Assembly: GCF_014596575.1 (NCBI RefSeq)
Contig: NZ_NASZ01000015.1
Coordinates: 1 to 64,000 of the forward strand
Length of the DNA stretch: 64,000 bases
Direction: 5' to 3'
Source: Flavobacterium pokkalii
GTDB taxonomy: Bacteria > Bacteroidota > Bacteroidia > Flavobacteriales > Flavobacteriaceae
Each line of letters opens with the position of its first letter. The first letter of the stretch is position 1. The notes under the pieces are model-generated. The model was not told the DNA's origin. It worked only from the letters and a program-made list of their open reading frames with translations, and ran no database searches. Positions 8,746-16,834 of this stretch are shown here, piece by piece. Position numbers and translations under genes: made by a program.

Positions 8746-10389
8746 TTATGCAAGCATAGTCACTGGGTTTTCAATGTATTGTTTTAATGTTTGTAAGAAC
8801 TGAGCTCCGGTTGCCCCATCGATAGTACGGTGGTCACAAGCAAGAGATAACATCATTGTGTTTCCTACAACGATTTGTCCATTTTTAACCACTGGTTTCT
8901 CAACGATTGCTCCTACAGAAAGGATAGCTGAGTTAGGTTGGTTGATAATTGAATTGAATTCAGTGATACCAAACATTCCAAGGTTAGATATAGTGAACGT
9001 ACTTCCTTCCATTTCTGAAGGTAATAATTTTTTGCTTTTAGCTCTTCCAGCCAAATCTCTTACGCTTGCACCAATTTGAGATAAACTCATACCATCAGTA
9101 AAAGGTAATACAGGTACAACTAATCCGTCTTCTACAGCAACAGCCACACCAATATTTACATGGTAGTTGATTGTTATGGCATCAGCAGACCATTGAGAGT
9201 TGATTTTTGGGTGTTTTTTCAAAGCTAAAGCAGAAGCTTTAATTACCATATCGTTGAAAGATACTTTTGTATCTGGAACGGTGTTGATAGTTGCTCTTGA
9301 TTTCATCGCTTCATCCATAGAAACTTCGATTACTAAGTTGTAATGAGGTGCTGTGAATAAAGATTCTGATAAACGTTTCGCAATGATTTTACGCATTTGC
9401 GAATTTTTGATTTCTTCAGTGGCAATTTCTCCAGCTGGGACATAAGGTTTAGCAGCAGGTGCAGCAGCAGTTTCTGCTTTAGCAGCAGCAGCTTGTGGAG
9501 CGGCAGCAGCAGGAGTAAAGTTTTCAATATCACTTTTTACGATACGTCCGTTTTCTCCAGAACCTTTCACTTGACTCAATTGGATTCCTTTGTCAGAAGC
9601 AATTTTTTTAGCTAATGGAGAAGCAAGGATTCTTCCTCCGTCAGCAGGAGCTTCCTGAGCAACTGGAGCAGCAGCAGCAGCAGCAGCAGCCTGAGCAGGT
9701 GCAGCAGCTTTAGCTTCTTCAGCAGGAGCGGCAGCTTGTGGAGCGGCTCCGGCAACAAAACCGTCAGCAATTCCGCTGATGTCAGTTCCTGCAGGTCCGA
9801 TGATAGCTAATAAACTATCCACAGGAGCTGTGTTTCCTTCCTGAATTCCGATATATAATAAGGTTCCTTCGTTGAAAGATTCAAATTCCATTGTTGCTTT
9901 GTCAGTTTCAATTTCAGCAAGGATATCTCCTTCGCTTACTTTGTCACCTACTTTTTTCAACCAGGTTGCAACTGTTCCTTCAGTCATGGTGTCGCTCAAT
10001 CGAGGCATAGTTACCACAATAACTCCAGCTGGTAATGCAGCAGCCGGTTTAGCGGCAGGAGCAGCTGTTTCTTCTTTTTTAGTTTCAACTGCAGCAGGAG
10101 CGGCGGCAGCAGGTGCAGCATCTCCGGCTAATAAAGCAGAAATATCTTCACCTTCATTTCCTATGATTGCTAATAATGAATCTACCGGAGCAGTTTCTCC
10201 TTCAGCAATACCAATGTGTAAAAGAGTTCCTTCGTTAAAGGATTCGAATTCCATCGTTGCTTTGTCAGTTTCAATTTCTGCAAGGATATCTCCTTCGCTT
10301 ACTTTGTCTCCTACTTTTTTAAGCCAAGTTGCTACCGTTCCTTCCGTCATGGTATCACTCAAACGAGGCATTGTTACTTTTATCGCCAT
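8746..10389 (-). CDS. pdhC: Pyruvate dehydrogenase E2, dihydrolipoamide acetyltransferase
   Basis: 547 residues. It transfers acetyl groups from lipoyl-lysine to CoA at the core of the pyruvate dehydrogenase complex. Two lipoyl domains (about residues 1-80 and 125-200) each carry ETDKATMEFES with the lipoylated Lys. They are separated by Ala/Pro linkers. The E3-binding domain (about 250-290: SPLAKKIASDKGI and GSGENGRI) follows, then the catalytic domain (about 320-547) with DHRTIDGATGAQFL, which holds the active-site His and Asp. The gene is 7 bp downstream of pdhA. The two lipoyl segments are strikingly similar in DNA, suggesting recent duplication or gene conversion. Confidence 0.95.
   Translation of the reverse strand: MAIKVTMPRLSDTMTEGTVATWLKKVGDKVSEGDILAEIETDKATMEFESFNEGTLLHIGIAEGETAPVDSLLAIIGNEGEDISALLAGDAAPAAAAPAAVETKKEETAAPAAKPAAALPAGVIVVTMPRLSDTMTEGTVATWLKKVGDKVSEGDILAEIETDKATMEFESFNEGTLLYIGIQEGNTAPVDSLLAIIGPAGTDISGIADGFVAGAAPQAAAPAEEAKAAAPAQAAAAAAAAPVAQEAPADGGRILASPLAKKIASDKGIQLSQVKGSGENGRIVKSDIENFTPAAAAPQAAAAKAETAAAPAAKPYVPAGEIATEEIKNSQMRKIIAKRLSESLFTAPHYNLVIEVSMDEAMKSRATINTVPDTKVSFNDMVIKASALALKKHPKINSQWSADAITINYHVNIGVAVAVEDGLVVPVLPFTDGMSLSQIGASVRDLAGRAKSKKLLPSEMEGSTFTISNLGMFGITEFNSIINQPNSAILSVGAIVEKPVVKNGQIVVGNTMMLSLACDHRTIDGATGAQFLQTLKQYIENPVTMLA
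9667..9690. repeat. GCA trinucleotide microsatellite in the pdhC linker
   Basis: About eight uninterrupted GCA/CAG units encode an Ala run in the second linker of E2. Slippage would change linker length without shifting the frame. Confidence 0.8.
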
Positions 10390-10396
10390 AATATTT

Positions 10397-11395
10397 TTAT
10401 AGTTTATGAGGTGTAAATGGATAATCTTCTTGTGCGTATACTACATCGTATAATTGCTCTAATTCTGGGTATGGAGATGATTCAGCAAAATCAACACATT
10501 CCTGAACTAATTCTTTTACTCTTTCATCGATAGCTTCGATTTCAGTTTCTGTAGCGTATTTTTTGTCTTTGATAATATCTAAAACCTGAGTGATTGGGTC
10601 GATTTTTTTGTATTCTTCTACTTCTTCTTTAGAACGATACAATTGCGCATCCGACATAGAGTGTCCTCTGTAACGGTATGTTTTCATTTCAAGGAAAGTT
10701 GGTCCGTCACCACGACGAGCTCTTTCAATGGCTTCGTGCATTGCTTCAGCCACTTTTACAGGATTCATTCCGTCAACTGGCCCGCAAGGCATTTCGTATC
10801 CTAAACCTAATTTCCAAATATCAGTGTGGTTAGCTGTTCTTTCAACTGAAGTTCCCATAGCGTAACCGTTATTTTCAACGATGAAAACTACTGGTAATTT
10901 CCATAACATTGCCATGTTGAAAGCTTCGTGTAAAGAACCTTGACGCGCAGCACCGTCACCAAAATAAGTTAAAGTAACTCCTCCGGTATTGTTGTATTTG
11001 TCACCAAAAGCGATTCCGGCTCCTACAGGGATTTGAGCTCCCACAATTCCGTGACCACCATAAAAACCGTGTTCTTTTGAGAAAATGTGCATTGATCCAC
11101 CCATTCCTTTAGAAGTTCCAGTAGCTTTTCCAAGTAATTCAGCCATAACGCGTCTTGGGTCAGTTCCCATACCAATTGGCTGAACGTGGTTTCTGTAAGC
11201 AGTAATCATTTTGTCTTTGGATAAATCCATCGCGTGCAATGCTCCTGCAAGTACCGCTTCCTGACCATTATATAAATGTAGAAAACCTCTAATTTTTTGT
11301 TGGATGTATAATGCAGCTAGTTTATCCTCAAACTTTCTCCAAAGTAGCATGTCTTCATACCACTTCAAATATACTTCTTTTGTAACTTCTTTCAT
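10397..11395 (-). CDS. pdhA: Pyruvate dehydrogenase E1 component, alpha subunit
   Basis: 332 residues. It is the thiamine-diphosphate half of E1 that decarboxylates pyruvate. The ThDP motif GDGAARQG...ENNGYAMGTS is present (about residues 165-205), as is the phosphorylation-loop-like segment YRYRGHSMSDAQLYRS. Length matches alpha subunits of the alpha2beta2 type, so a separate beta subunit must be encoded elsewhere; it is not in this window. It is first in a tight operon with pdhC. A -7-like box on the minus strand (11484-11491, TATTTTTG) lies about 89 bp upstream. Confidence 0.95.
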   Translation of the reverse strand: MKEVTKEVYLKWYEDMLLWRKFEDKLAALYIQQKIRGFLHLYNGQEAVLAGALHAMDLSKDKMITAYRNHVQPIGMGTDPRRVMAELLGKATGTSKGMGGSMHIFSKEHGFYGGHGIVGAQIPVGAGIAFGDKYNNTGGVTLTYFGDGAARQGSLHEAFNMAMLWKLPVVFIVENNGYAMGTSVERTANHTDIWKLGLGYEMPCGPVDGMNPVKVAEAMHEAIERARRGDGPTFLEMKTYRYRGHSMSDAQLYRSKEEVEEYKKIDPITQVLDIIKDKKYATETEIEAIDERVKELVQECVDFAESSPYPELEQLYDVVYAQEDYPFTPHKL

Positions 11396-11483
11396 CTCAA
11401 GTGTTCTTTTACTAAAGTTTTTATTGTGTTGTCAATTAGTACTTTTTTGCAAAATTGTTTATTTAGGTCAAATTTGCGAAATG

Positions 11484-11491
11484 CAAAAATA
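11484..11491 (-). promoter_or_regulatory. Possible -7 box of the pdhA-pdhC operon
   Basis: TATTTTTG on the minus strand matches the Bacteroidota TAnnTTTG element. No clear TTG lies about 19 bp upstream, so the call is tentative. Confidence 0.3.
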
Positions 11492-11539
11492 GAACATTCC
11501 ATCTAAGAACTAAAATTATAATGCTAATTTTTAGTTTTA

Positions 11540-12022
11540 TTAGAGCAGTTTTTTGTTAAATATTAAAGGGAGCAGGTTTTTTAAAGATTCCGATTTGTAA
11601 ATTTTGCCTATTTCTCCCATGAAATAAATTGCAATCGGACTCTCTTGTTTTGCTTCGTATTCGGCTATGGATTGTCGGCAGGAGCCGCAAGGTGTTATAG
11701 GGGAAGCGGTATTGGTTTTCTCAGAACTGGCGGTTATAATAATTGTTTCGATTTTTGAATTAGGGAAATTCGATGCAGCCTGGTACAAAGCGACTCTTTC
11801 GGCGCAAAGTCCGGATGGGTAAGCCGCGTTTTCCTGATTGGTTCCCAAAATTATCTCACCGTTGTCTAAAGCAATTGCGACTCCAACTCTGAATTTAGAA
11901 TAAGGAGCATAGGCATTTTTTTGTGCTGTAATGGCTTTTTTGAATAATTTCTGAATTCCCTCTGGTAGTTCTTCTGTGTTGTTGAAGATGGAGAATTTGC
12001 TTGTTATGATAATTTCTTCCAT
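11540..12022 (-). CDS. cdd: Cytidine deaminase
   Basis: 160 residues. It deaminates cytidine and deoxycytidine to uridine forms in pyrimidine salvage. The zinc site is complete: CAE in SGLCAERVALY with the catalytic Glu, and PCGSC in ITPCGSCRQ. The substrate motif NQENAAYPSG is also present. I use the ATG at 12022 (MEEIII); a start 11 codons upstream would sit inside the terminator hairpin that follows porV. The gene lies between porV and pdhA, all on the minus strand, which is the order I recall in F. johnsoniae. Confidence 0.92.
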   Translation of the reverse strand: MEEIIITSKFSIFNNTEELPEGIQKLFKKAITAQKNAYAPYSKFRVGVAIALDNGEIILGTNQENAAYPSGLCAERVALYQAASNFPNSKIETIIITASSEKTNTASPITPCGSCRQSIAEYEAKQESPIAIYFMGEIGKIYKSESLKNLLPLIFNKKLL

Positions 12023-12035
12023 TTTATTTAAAGGT

Positions 12036-12074
12036 AAAAAAAATCCAAATTTCATCAGGTAGAAATTTGGATTT
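12036..12074 (-). terminator. Terminator after porV
   Basis: A perfect 13-bp stem (12041-12053 with 12062-12074) is followed on the minus strand by a U-rich tail. It separates porV from cdd, so cdd probably has its own promoter or depends on readthrough. Confidence 0.75.
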
Positions 12075-12096
12075 GATATTGTCTGTTTATCTGTTA

Positions 12097-13296
12097 TTAA
12101 TATTCTTCGTATTTATCGCCAAAATTAAAAGTTAGAGAAAAACGAAGTGTGTTTTCCAAAGGATTTGGGATTTTTGAAGCAGAAAATAAATAGGAAACAT
12201 CAACTTTTACAGAAGTATATTTGAATCCGGCTCCTAAAGAAAAATATCTTAATCCGCTTTTACTGATGTTTTCATGGTGGTATCCTAATCGCATAGCAAA
12301 AGCATCCTGATAAGAATATTCGGCACCGACAGAATACATGACTTCTTTTAGTTCTTCTTTGAAACCGTCAGGAGCATCGCCTAGAGATTTGAAAAGACCG
12401 GAAACCCAGCCTGTTTTACGGTAGTCGTTGTAGGCTAAGTCGTAGTCGGTTTCGTCAACGGTTCCGTCTCCATTCATGTCTTTTCCTGAATAAGAACCAT
12501 TGTTATAACCTACTTTGGGAGTTGGAACTAATAATTTGTTTAATTCGAGATTTACGCCTAATTTGTTATAATCGTCTAAAATGAAGTCGAAACCACCTCC
12601 AAGTTTTAAGTTGGCTGGTATGAAGTTGGAACTTATCTCGTCATTGTCATAACTGATTTTAGGTCCTAAGTTTTGGAGGTTGAACCCGGCTCTCCATCTT
12701 CCGTTAAAGCTGTTGTAGGCTATCTCTTCTGATTGGTAAAATCCGGCTACGTCAATGGCAAAGGTGCTTGCAGCTGTTGCGTCAGTATTGTCGGTGGCTA
12801 CTTTTAGGTTGGAGTGAATGAATCTTGCGCCAACGGCCATTGAGAATTTTTCACTTAATTTAAGAGAATAGGATCCGTCAATTGCAAATTCGTTTGGAGC
12901 AACAGTAGCAAATTGTTCCTCCGGATCTCCGGTTTTTCTGAGTTCAATATCTCCAAAACCAAAATAACGGATGCTTCCTGCAAAGGCACTTCGGTCGGAA
13001 ATTTTATTGTAATAAGTGATCTGTCCTAAGGAAATGTCATTGGCAAGACCGGTCAGGTAAGGGGTGTAACTGGCACTTGCTCCTTGTTTGTATAAGGCAA
13101 AAGCATATTTAGCAGGATTCCATTGCTGTGAAAAAGCATCGGCTGAAGTGGCAACTCCTATATCGGCCATACCGGCAGCTCTGGCATCGGCAGCAACAGT
13201 CAGAAAAGGAACTGCTGTTGTAATTGGTCTCTCTTGTTGTGCTTGTATTAGTGAGAAAGAAAACAAGGAGAGGGTTAAGAGTATAGTTTTTTTCAT
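12097..13296 (-). CDS. porV: Type IX secretion outer-membrane protein PorV (LptO)
   Basis: 399 residues with a signal peptide (about 1-19, ending QAQ) and an FadL-like beta-barrel. The N-terminal signature of the family is visible: ITTAVPFLTVAADARAAGMA and the QQWNPAKYA segment. PorV shuttles T9SS cargo from the Sov/SprA translocon to the sortase PorU and is needed for most cargo with a type A sorting domain, such as the lyase at the left of this window. It usually follows porU in the same direction. Here it has its own upstream promoter-like sequence and no porU before it. An EF-hand-like insert (DMNGDGTVDETDYD, about residue 272) lies in a loop. Confidence 0.9.
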   Translation of the reverse strand: MKKTILLTLSLFSFSLIQAQQERPITTAVPFLTVAADARAAGMADIGVATSADAFSQQWNPAKYAFALYKQGASASYTPYLTGLANDISLGQITYYNKISDRSAFAGSIRYFGFGDIELRKTGDPEEQFATVAPNEFAIDGSYSLKLSEKFSMAVGARFIHSNLKVATDNTDATAASTFAIDVAGFYQSEEIAYNSFNGRWRAGFNLQNLGPKISYDNDEISSNFIPANLKLGGGFDFILDDYNKLGVNLELNKLLVPTPKVGYNNGSYSGKDMNGDGTVDETDYDLAYNDYRKTGWVSGLFKSLGDAPDGFKEELKEVMYSVGAEYSYQDAFAMRLGYHHENISKSGLRYFSLGAGFKYTSVKVDVSYLFSASKIPNPLENTLRFSLTFNFGDKYEEY

Positions 13297-13319
13297 TGGT
13301 TAGTGGAAAATTGATTCAA

Positions 13320-13349
13320 CAAATATAGTGTTTTATTAAAAAGTTGCAA
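13320..13349 (-). promoter_or_regulatory. Promoter of porV
   Basis: On the minus strand, TTG (13347-13349) and TATATTTG (13320-13327) are 19 bp apart, a near-ideal Bacteroidota -33/-7 pair. The -7 box ends 23 bp before the porV ATG. Confidence 0.65.
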
Positions 13350-13723
13350 GTTTTTCTCTTTGAATGTCTTTAGTGTTGGATAAGTGTTGCTTTTTATGTT
13401 TTATCTTGAGCTTAGTGTTAAGATTCTGATTAATTATAACTATTAATTCTGATTAATATTGTGCTAAAGGAGTATTTAATTATTCGCTTTTTTTGGTGTA
13501 AAAAAATGGAGAATTGTAGTTTTGGTGAAGAGAAAGTAATGAGGAATTTAATAAAAAGTTTAAAAGGCTAAAAAAAAAGCGTTAAGTGTGCTAATAAATA
13601 ATAAAAAGTATAAATTTGCGTTAAAGTTTAGTGGAAAAAGAGGTTGTAATAATTAAAAATACTATTGTAGATTAATCCTTAATTATTATATTGCACCACC
13701 CAAAATCACCATTTTAAAATAAT
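13350..13723. other. AT-rich intergenic region between porV and gldJ
   Basis: Together with the porV promoter this is a 427-bp gap between two divergent genes. It is very AT-rich and stop-rich in all frames. I found no remnant of a porU-like coding sequence. The half towards gldJ holds a -7 candidate at 13611-13618. Confidence 0.6.
13611..13618 (+). promoter_or_regulatory. Candidate -7 box of gldJ
   Basis: TAAATTTG fits TAnnTTTG. The -33 position holds GTG rather than TTG. If used, the gldJ leader would be about 100 nt. Confidence 0.35.
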
Positions 13724-15388
13724 ATGAAAGTAAGTAAAAATGTAGTTTTCCGATTGCTGTTGTCGTTAGTAATGATGATAGGATTTGCTAGTTGTAGTAA
13801 GAAGTCTAGTTCTAAGAGTGCGTCGCGAGCAACTGGTTGGAATGTAGATAATAAGAAAGCTGCTAAAAAACAAGAGGCAGGGCCTGGTTTAGTTTTTGTA
13901 GAAGGAGGAACTTTTACCATGGGTAAAGTTCAGGATGATGTAATGCATGATTGGAATAATAGCCCAACGCAACAACACGTTCAGTCTTTTTACATGGATG
14001 AGACTGAGGTGACTAATTTTATGTATTTAGAATACTTGGACTGGGTTAAGGCAGTTTTTCCTCCGGATGATTATAAAGATATTTATGATGGAGTTGTGCC
14101 GGATACTCTTGTTTGGAGAAATCGATTAGGGTATAATGAAACCATGACTAATAACTATTTGAGACATCCTGCTTATGCTGAATATCCTGTGGTTGGTGTA
14201 AACTGGATTCAGGCTGTTGATTTTGCTAAATGGAGAACGGATCGTGTGAATGAGGCTGTTTTAGAGCAAAATGGCTATTTGAAAAAGAATGCTAAAACAG
14301 AGGATGTTACAGCAGATAACGCATTTAGTACAGAAGCTTATTTAATGTCGCCATCTACTGCCCGTGGCGGAAGTGAAGAGATTGTTTTGCAAAGACCGAA
14401 AGGGAGAGCAGTGAAAGGTAAAGACGGAAATGTGCAAGAACAAAAAAATGTATATGCACAACGTTCGTCCGGAATTATTATGCCGGAATACCGACTTCCA
14501 ACAGAAGCAGAGTGGGAGTATGCCGCAGCAGCTGATGTAGGACAAAGAGAATATAATATTTATAAAGGACAGAAAAAATATCCTTGGTCTGGTGAATATA
14601 CCCGTTCAGGGAAAAGACAAAACCGTGGAGATCAATTAGCTAACTTTAAACAAGGTAACGGTGATTATGGCGGGATTGCTGGTTGGTCAGATGACGGAGC
14701 GGATATTACAAATGCTGTAAAATCGTATGCGCCAAATGATTTTGGATTGTATGATATGGCCGGTAACGTTGCTGAATGGGTTGCGGATGTTTACAGACCA
14801 ATTGTTGATAATGAAGCTAATGATTTCAACTATTTCAGAGGTAACGTTTATTATAAAAATAAAATAGGTGCTGATGGTAAAGTTGAGTTGATTACTGCTG
14901 AGAATATGAAATATGATACTTTAAGTAATGGTAAAGTTATCGCCAGAAATTTTCCTGGTCAGATTGCTCAGGTTCCTGTTGATGAAAAAGAAACTTATTT
15001 GAGACAAAATTTCGATAAGAGTAATAATATCAATTACAGAGACGGGGATAAGCAGTCTTCTAGATATTATGATTTTGGTTCTTCTGACTCAGATGATGCG
15101 AAGCAAAAAGAAATCGAAAAAATGTATAACTCACCTGTTCATAATGTTACCACGGACAGTTTGGGTAAAATGGTTAGAAAATACGACAGATCAAGTAAGC
15201 GAACTACTTTGATAAATGATAAAATCAGAGTTTATAAAGGTGGTTCCTGGAGAGATAGAGCGTATTGGTTAGATCCGGCTCAAAGAAGATACTTTCCTCA
15301 GGATATGGCAACTGATTACATTGGTTTCAGATGTGCAATGTCAAGAGTAGGTTCGAAATCAGATAAGAGAAAAACACCAAGAAATTAA
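13724..15388 (+). CDS. gldJ: Gliding motility lipoprotein GldJ
   Basis: 554 residues. GldJ is an outer-membrane-associated lipoprotein needed for gliding and for T9SS function, where it stabilises other Gld proteins. A signal peptide with lipobox (FASC, Cys24) opens the protein. The rest is a formylglycine-generating-enzyme-like (sulfatase-modifying) fold: VEGGTFTMG (about 58), YRLPTEAEWEYAA (about 254), LYDMAGNVAEWVADVY (about 345) and the C-terminal YKGGSWRDRAYWLDPAQRR...GFRCA. The family lacks sulfatase-maturation activity as far as is known. The charged C-terminal tail (SKSDKRKTPRN) is characteristic. A terminator separates it from murF. Confidence 0.93.
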   Translation: MKVSKNVVFRLLLSLVMMIGFASCSKKSSSKSASRATGWNVDNKKAAKKQEAGPGLVFVEGGTFTMGKVQDDVMHDWNNSPTQQHVQSFYMDETEVTNFMYLEYLDWVKAVFPPDDYKDIYDGVVPDTLVWRNRLGYNETMTNNYLRHPAYAEYPVVGVNWIQAVDFAKWRTDRVNEAVLEQNGYLKKNAKTEDVTADNAFSTEAYLMSPSTARGGSEEIVLQRPKGRAVKGKDGNVQEQKNVYAQRSSGIIMPEYRLPTEAEWEYAAAADVGQREYNIYKGQKKYPWSGEYTRSGKRQNRGDQLANFKQGNGDYGGIAGWSDDGADITNAVKSYAPNDFGLYDMAGNVAEWVADVYRPIVDNEANDFNYFRGNVYYKNKIGADGKVELITAENMKYDTLSNGKVIARNFPGQIAQVPVDEKETYLRQNFDKSNNINYRDGDKQSSRYYDFGSSDSDDAKQKEIEKMYNSPVHNVTTDSLGKMVRKYDRSSKRTTLINDKIRVYKGGSWRDRAYWLDPAQRRYFPQDMATDYIGFRCAMSRVGSKSDKRKTPRN

Positions 15389-15408
15389 TTTTTCAACACA
15401 TAACAGAT

Positions 15409-15438
15409 AAAAGCCCTTTCATTAGGGCTTTTGTTTTT
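15409..15438 (+). terminator. Terminator after gldJ
   Basis: AAAAGCCCT (15409-15417) pairs with AGGGCTTTT (15424-15432), followed by TGTTTTTT. murF begins 15 bp further on. Confidence 0.8.
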
Positions 15439-15452
15439 TAAATCATTTTTAT

Positions 15453-16739
15453 ATGGATATTGCTTACATTCATAGTTTATTTTTAAAATCTACAGGGGTT
15501 TCGATTGATACCCGAAAAATAGAAAAAGGTTCATTCTTTGTTGCGATTAAAGGGGAACGTTTTGATGCTAATACTTTTGCTGCTGAAGCTTTAGAAAAAG
15601 GAGCTTCATTTGTTATTATTGATAATAAAACGTATTATATTGATGAGCGGACTATTTTGGTGGAAGATAGTTTGGCAGCTTTGCAGGAATTGGCAAAATT
15701 TCATCGAAATTATTTAAAATTGCCTATTGTGGCACTAACCGGTAGTAACGGAAAAACAACTACTAAAGAGTTGATTAGTATAGTTTTAGCAAAAAAATAT
15801 AAGACAAAAGCGACTGTTGGGAATCTGAATAATCATATTGGAGTTCCGTTGACTTTATTGTTATTTGATAAAGATACTGAAATTGGTATTGTGGAGATGG
15901 GGGCTAATCACAAAAAAGAAATTGAATTTCTTTGTGAAATAGCGCAACCGGATTACGGATATATCACCAATTTTGGAAAAGCGCATCTGGAAGGTTTTGG
16001 TGGTGTTCAGGGAGTAATTGAAGGGAAAAGTGAAATGTATCAATATCTTTTGCAAAATGATAAATTGGCTTTTATTAATCTGGAAGATCCGATTCAGGTG
16101 GAGAAATCAAAAGTTCTAAAGCATTATTCTTTTGGTGTTGATAAAACGAATGCTGATATTGTGGTTTCGAATATTAAAGCCAATCCTTTTGTAGAGATTA
16201 GTTTCGAATCATTTGATGTAAAGACGCATTTGATTGGTTTGTATAATGCAAATAATGTGAATGCAGCACTGACAATCGGGAAATATTTTAAAGTCGATTC
16301 GGTGGCTATCAAAGAAGCTTTGGAGAGTTATGTTCCGGCTAATAACAGATCGCAAATTTTGCTTAAAGGAACTAATGAAATTATTCTGGATGCTTATAAT
16401 GCAAATCCAAGTAGCATGGCTGTAGCGATTACGAATTTCATTCAGCTTGAAAAATCTAATAAAATAATGATTTTAGGAGATATGTTTGAGTTAGGAGCCG
16501 AAAGTCATAAAGAGCATAGTGCTTTAGTTGATTCTTTACAAAATGAAAAGGAAGCGCAGTGCTATTTTGTTGGAAAAGCGTTTTATGAGTGTCAATTAGC
16601 AAAAGATAATTTCCATTTTTATGATAGTTTTGATTCTTTTGCGGAAAGATTAAAAGAGATGAAATTTGAGAATAATACGATATTGATTAAGGGTTCCAGA
16701 GGAATGGCTTTAGAGCGAACCTTGGATTATATAGAATAA
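15453..16739 (+). CDS. murF: UDP-N-acetylmuramoyl-tripeptide--D-alanyl-D-alanine ligase
   Basis: 428 residues. MurF adds D-Ala-D-Ala to UDP-MurNAc-tripeptide, the last cytoplasmic step of the peptidoglycan precursor. Visible features are the N-terminal domain motif GVSIDTRKIEKGSFFVAIKG, the Mur ligase P-loop LTGSNGKTTTKELI (about residue 97), EMGANHKKEI, and the C-terminal-domain segment DAYNANPSSM. gldJ followed by murF is the order I recall from F. johnsoniae. Only 15 bp separate murF from the gldJ terminator, so its promoter is unclear and readthrough is possible. Confidence 0.94.
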   Translation: MDIAYIHSLFLKSTGVSIDTRKIEKGSFFVAIKGERFDANTFAAEALEKGASFVIIDNKTYYIDERTILVEDSLAALQELAKFHRNYLKLPIVALTGSNGKTTTKELISIVLAKKYKTKATVGNLNNHIGVPLTLLLFDKDTEIGIVEMGANHKKEIEFLCEIAQPDYGYITNFGKAHLEGFGGVQGVIEGKSEMYQYLLQNDKLAFINLEDPIQVEKSKVLKHYSFGVDKTNADIVVSNIKANPFVEISFESFDVKTHLIGLYNANNVNAALTIGKYFKVDSVAIKEALESYVPANNRSQILLKGTNEIILDAYNANPSSMAVAITNFIQLEKSNKIMILGDMFELGAESHKEHSALVDSLQNEKEAQCYFVGKAFYECQLAKDNFHFYDSFDSFAERLKEMKFENNTILIKGSRGMALERTLDYIE

Positions 16740-16743
16740 AAAA

Positions 16744-16769
16744 AACGGAACAAAAGATAGTTTTCCGTT
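16744..16769 (+). terminator. Hairpin after murF
   Basis: AACGGAA (16744-16750) pairs with TTCCGTT (16763-16769) shortly after the murF stop. There is no T run directly behind it, so it may act with the next hairpin. Confidence 0.5.
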
Positions 16770-16778
16770 GGAATAAGT

Positions 16779-16833
16779 TAACTTTAGATTTGTAGCTACA
16801 AGATAGTAGCCCCAAATCTAAAGTTATTTTTTT
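16779..16833 (+). terminator. 14-bp perfect stem with T tract abutting glpD
   Basis: TAACTTTAGATTTG (16779-16792) pairs perfectly with 16813-16826 and is followed by TTTTTTT. The glpD ATG lies one base after the tract. The left arm also contains TAGATTTG (16785-16792), a match to the -7 box, so the same bases may be murF terminator and glpD promoter. Attenuation of glpD is an alternative reading. Confidence 0.6.
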
Positions 16834-16834
16834 G

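Noticed and set aside
9872..10402. Open frame of 176 codons on + opposite pdhC
   Set aside because: It mirrors the repeated lipoyl coding sequence on the other strand, and pdhC is certain there.
13350..13723. Decayed porU fragment
   Set aside because: No frame of useful length and no recognisable peptidase motif; the DNA is simple AT-rich spacer.
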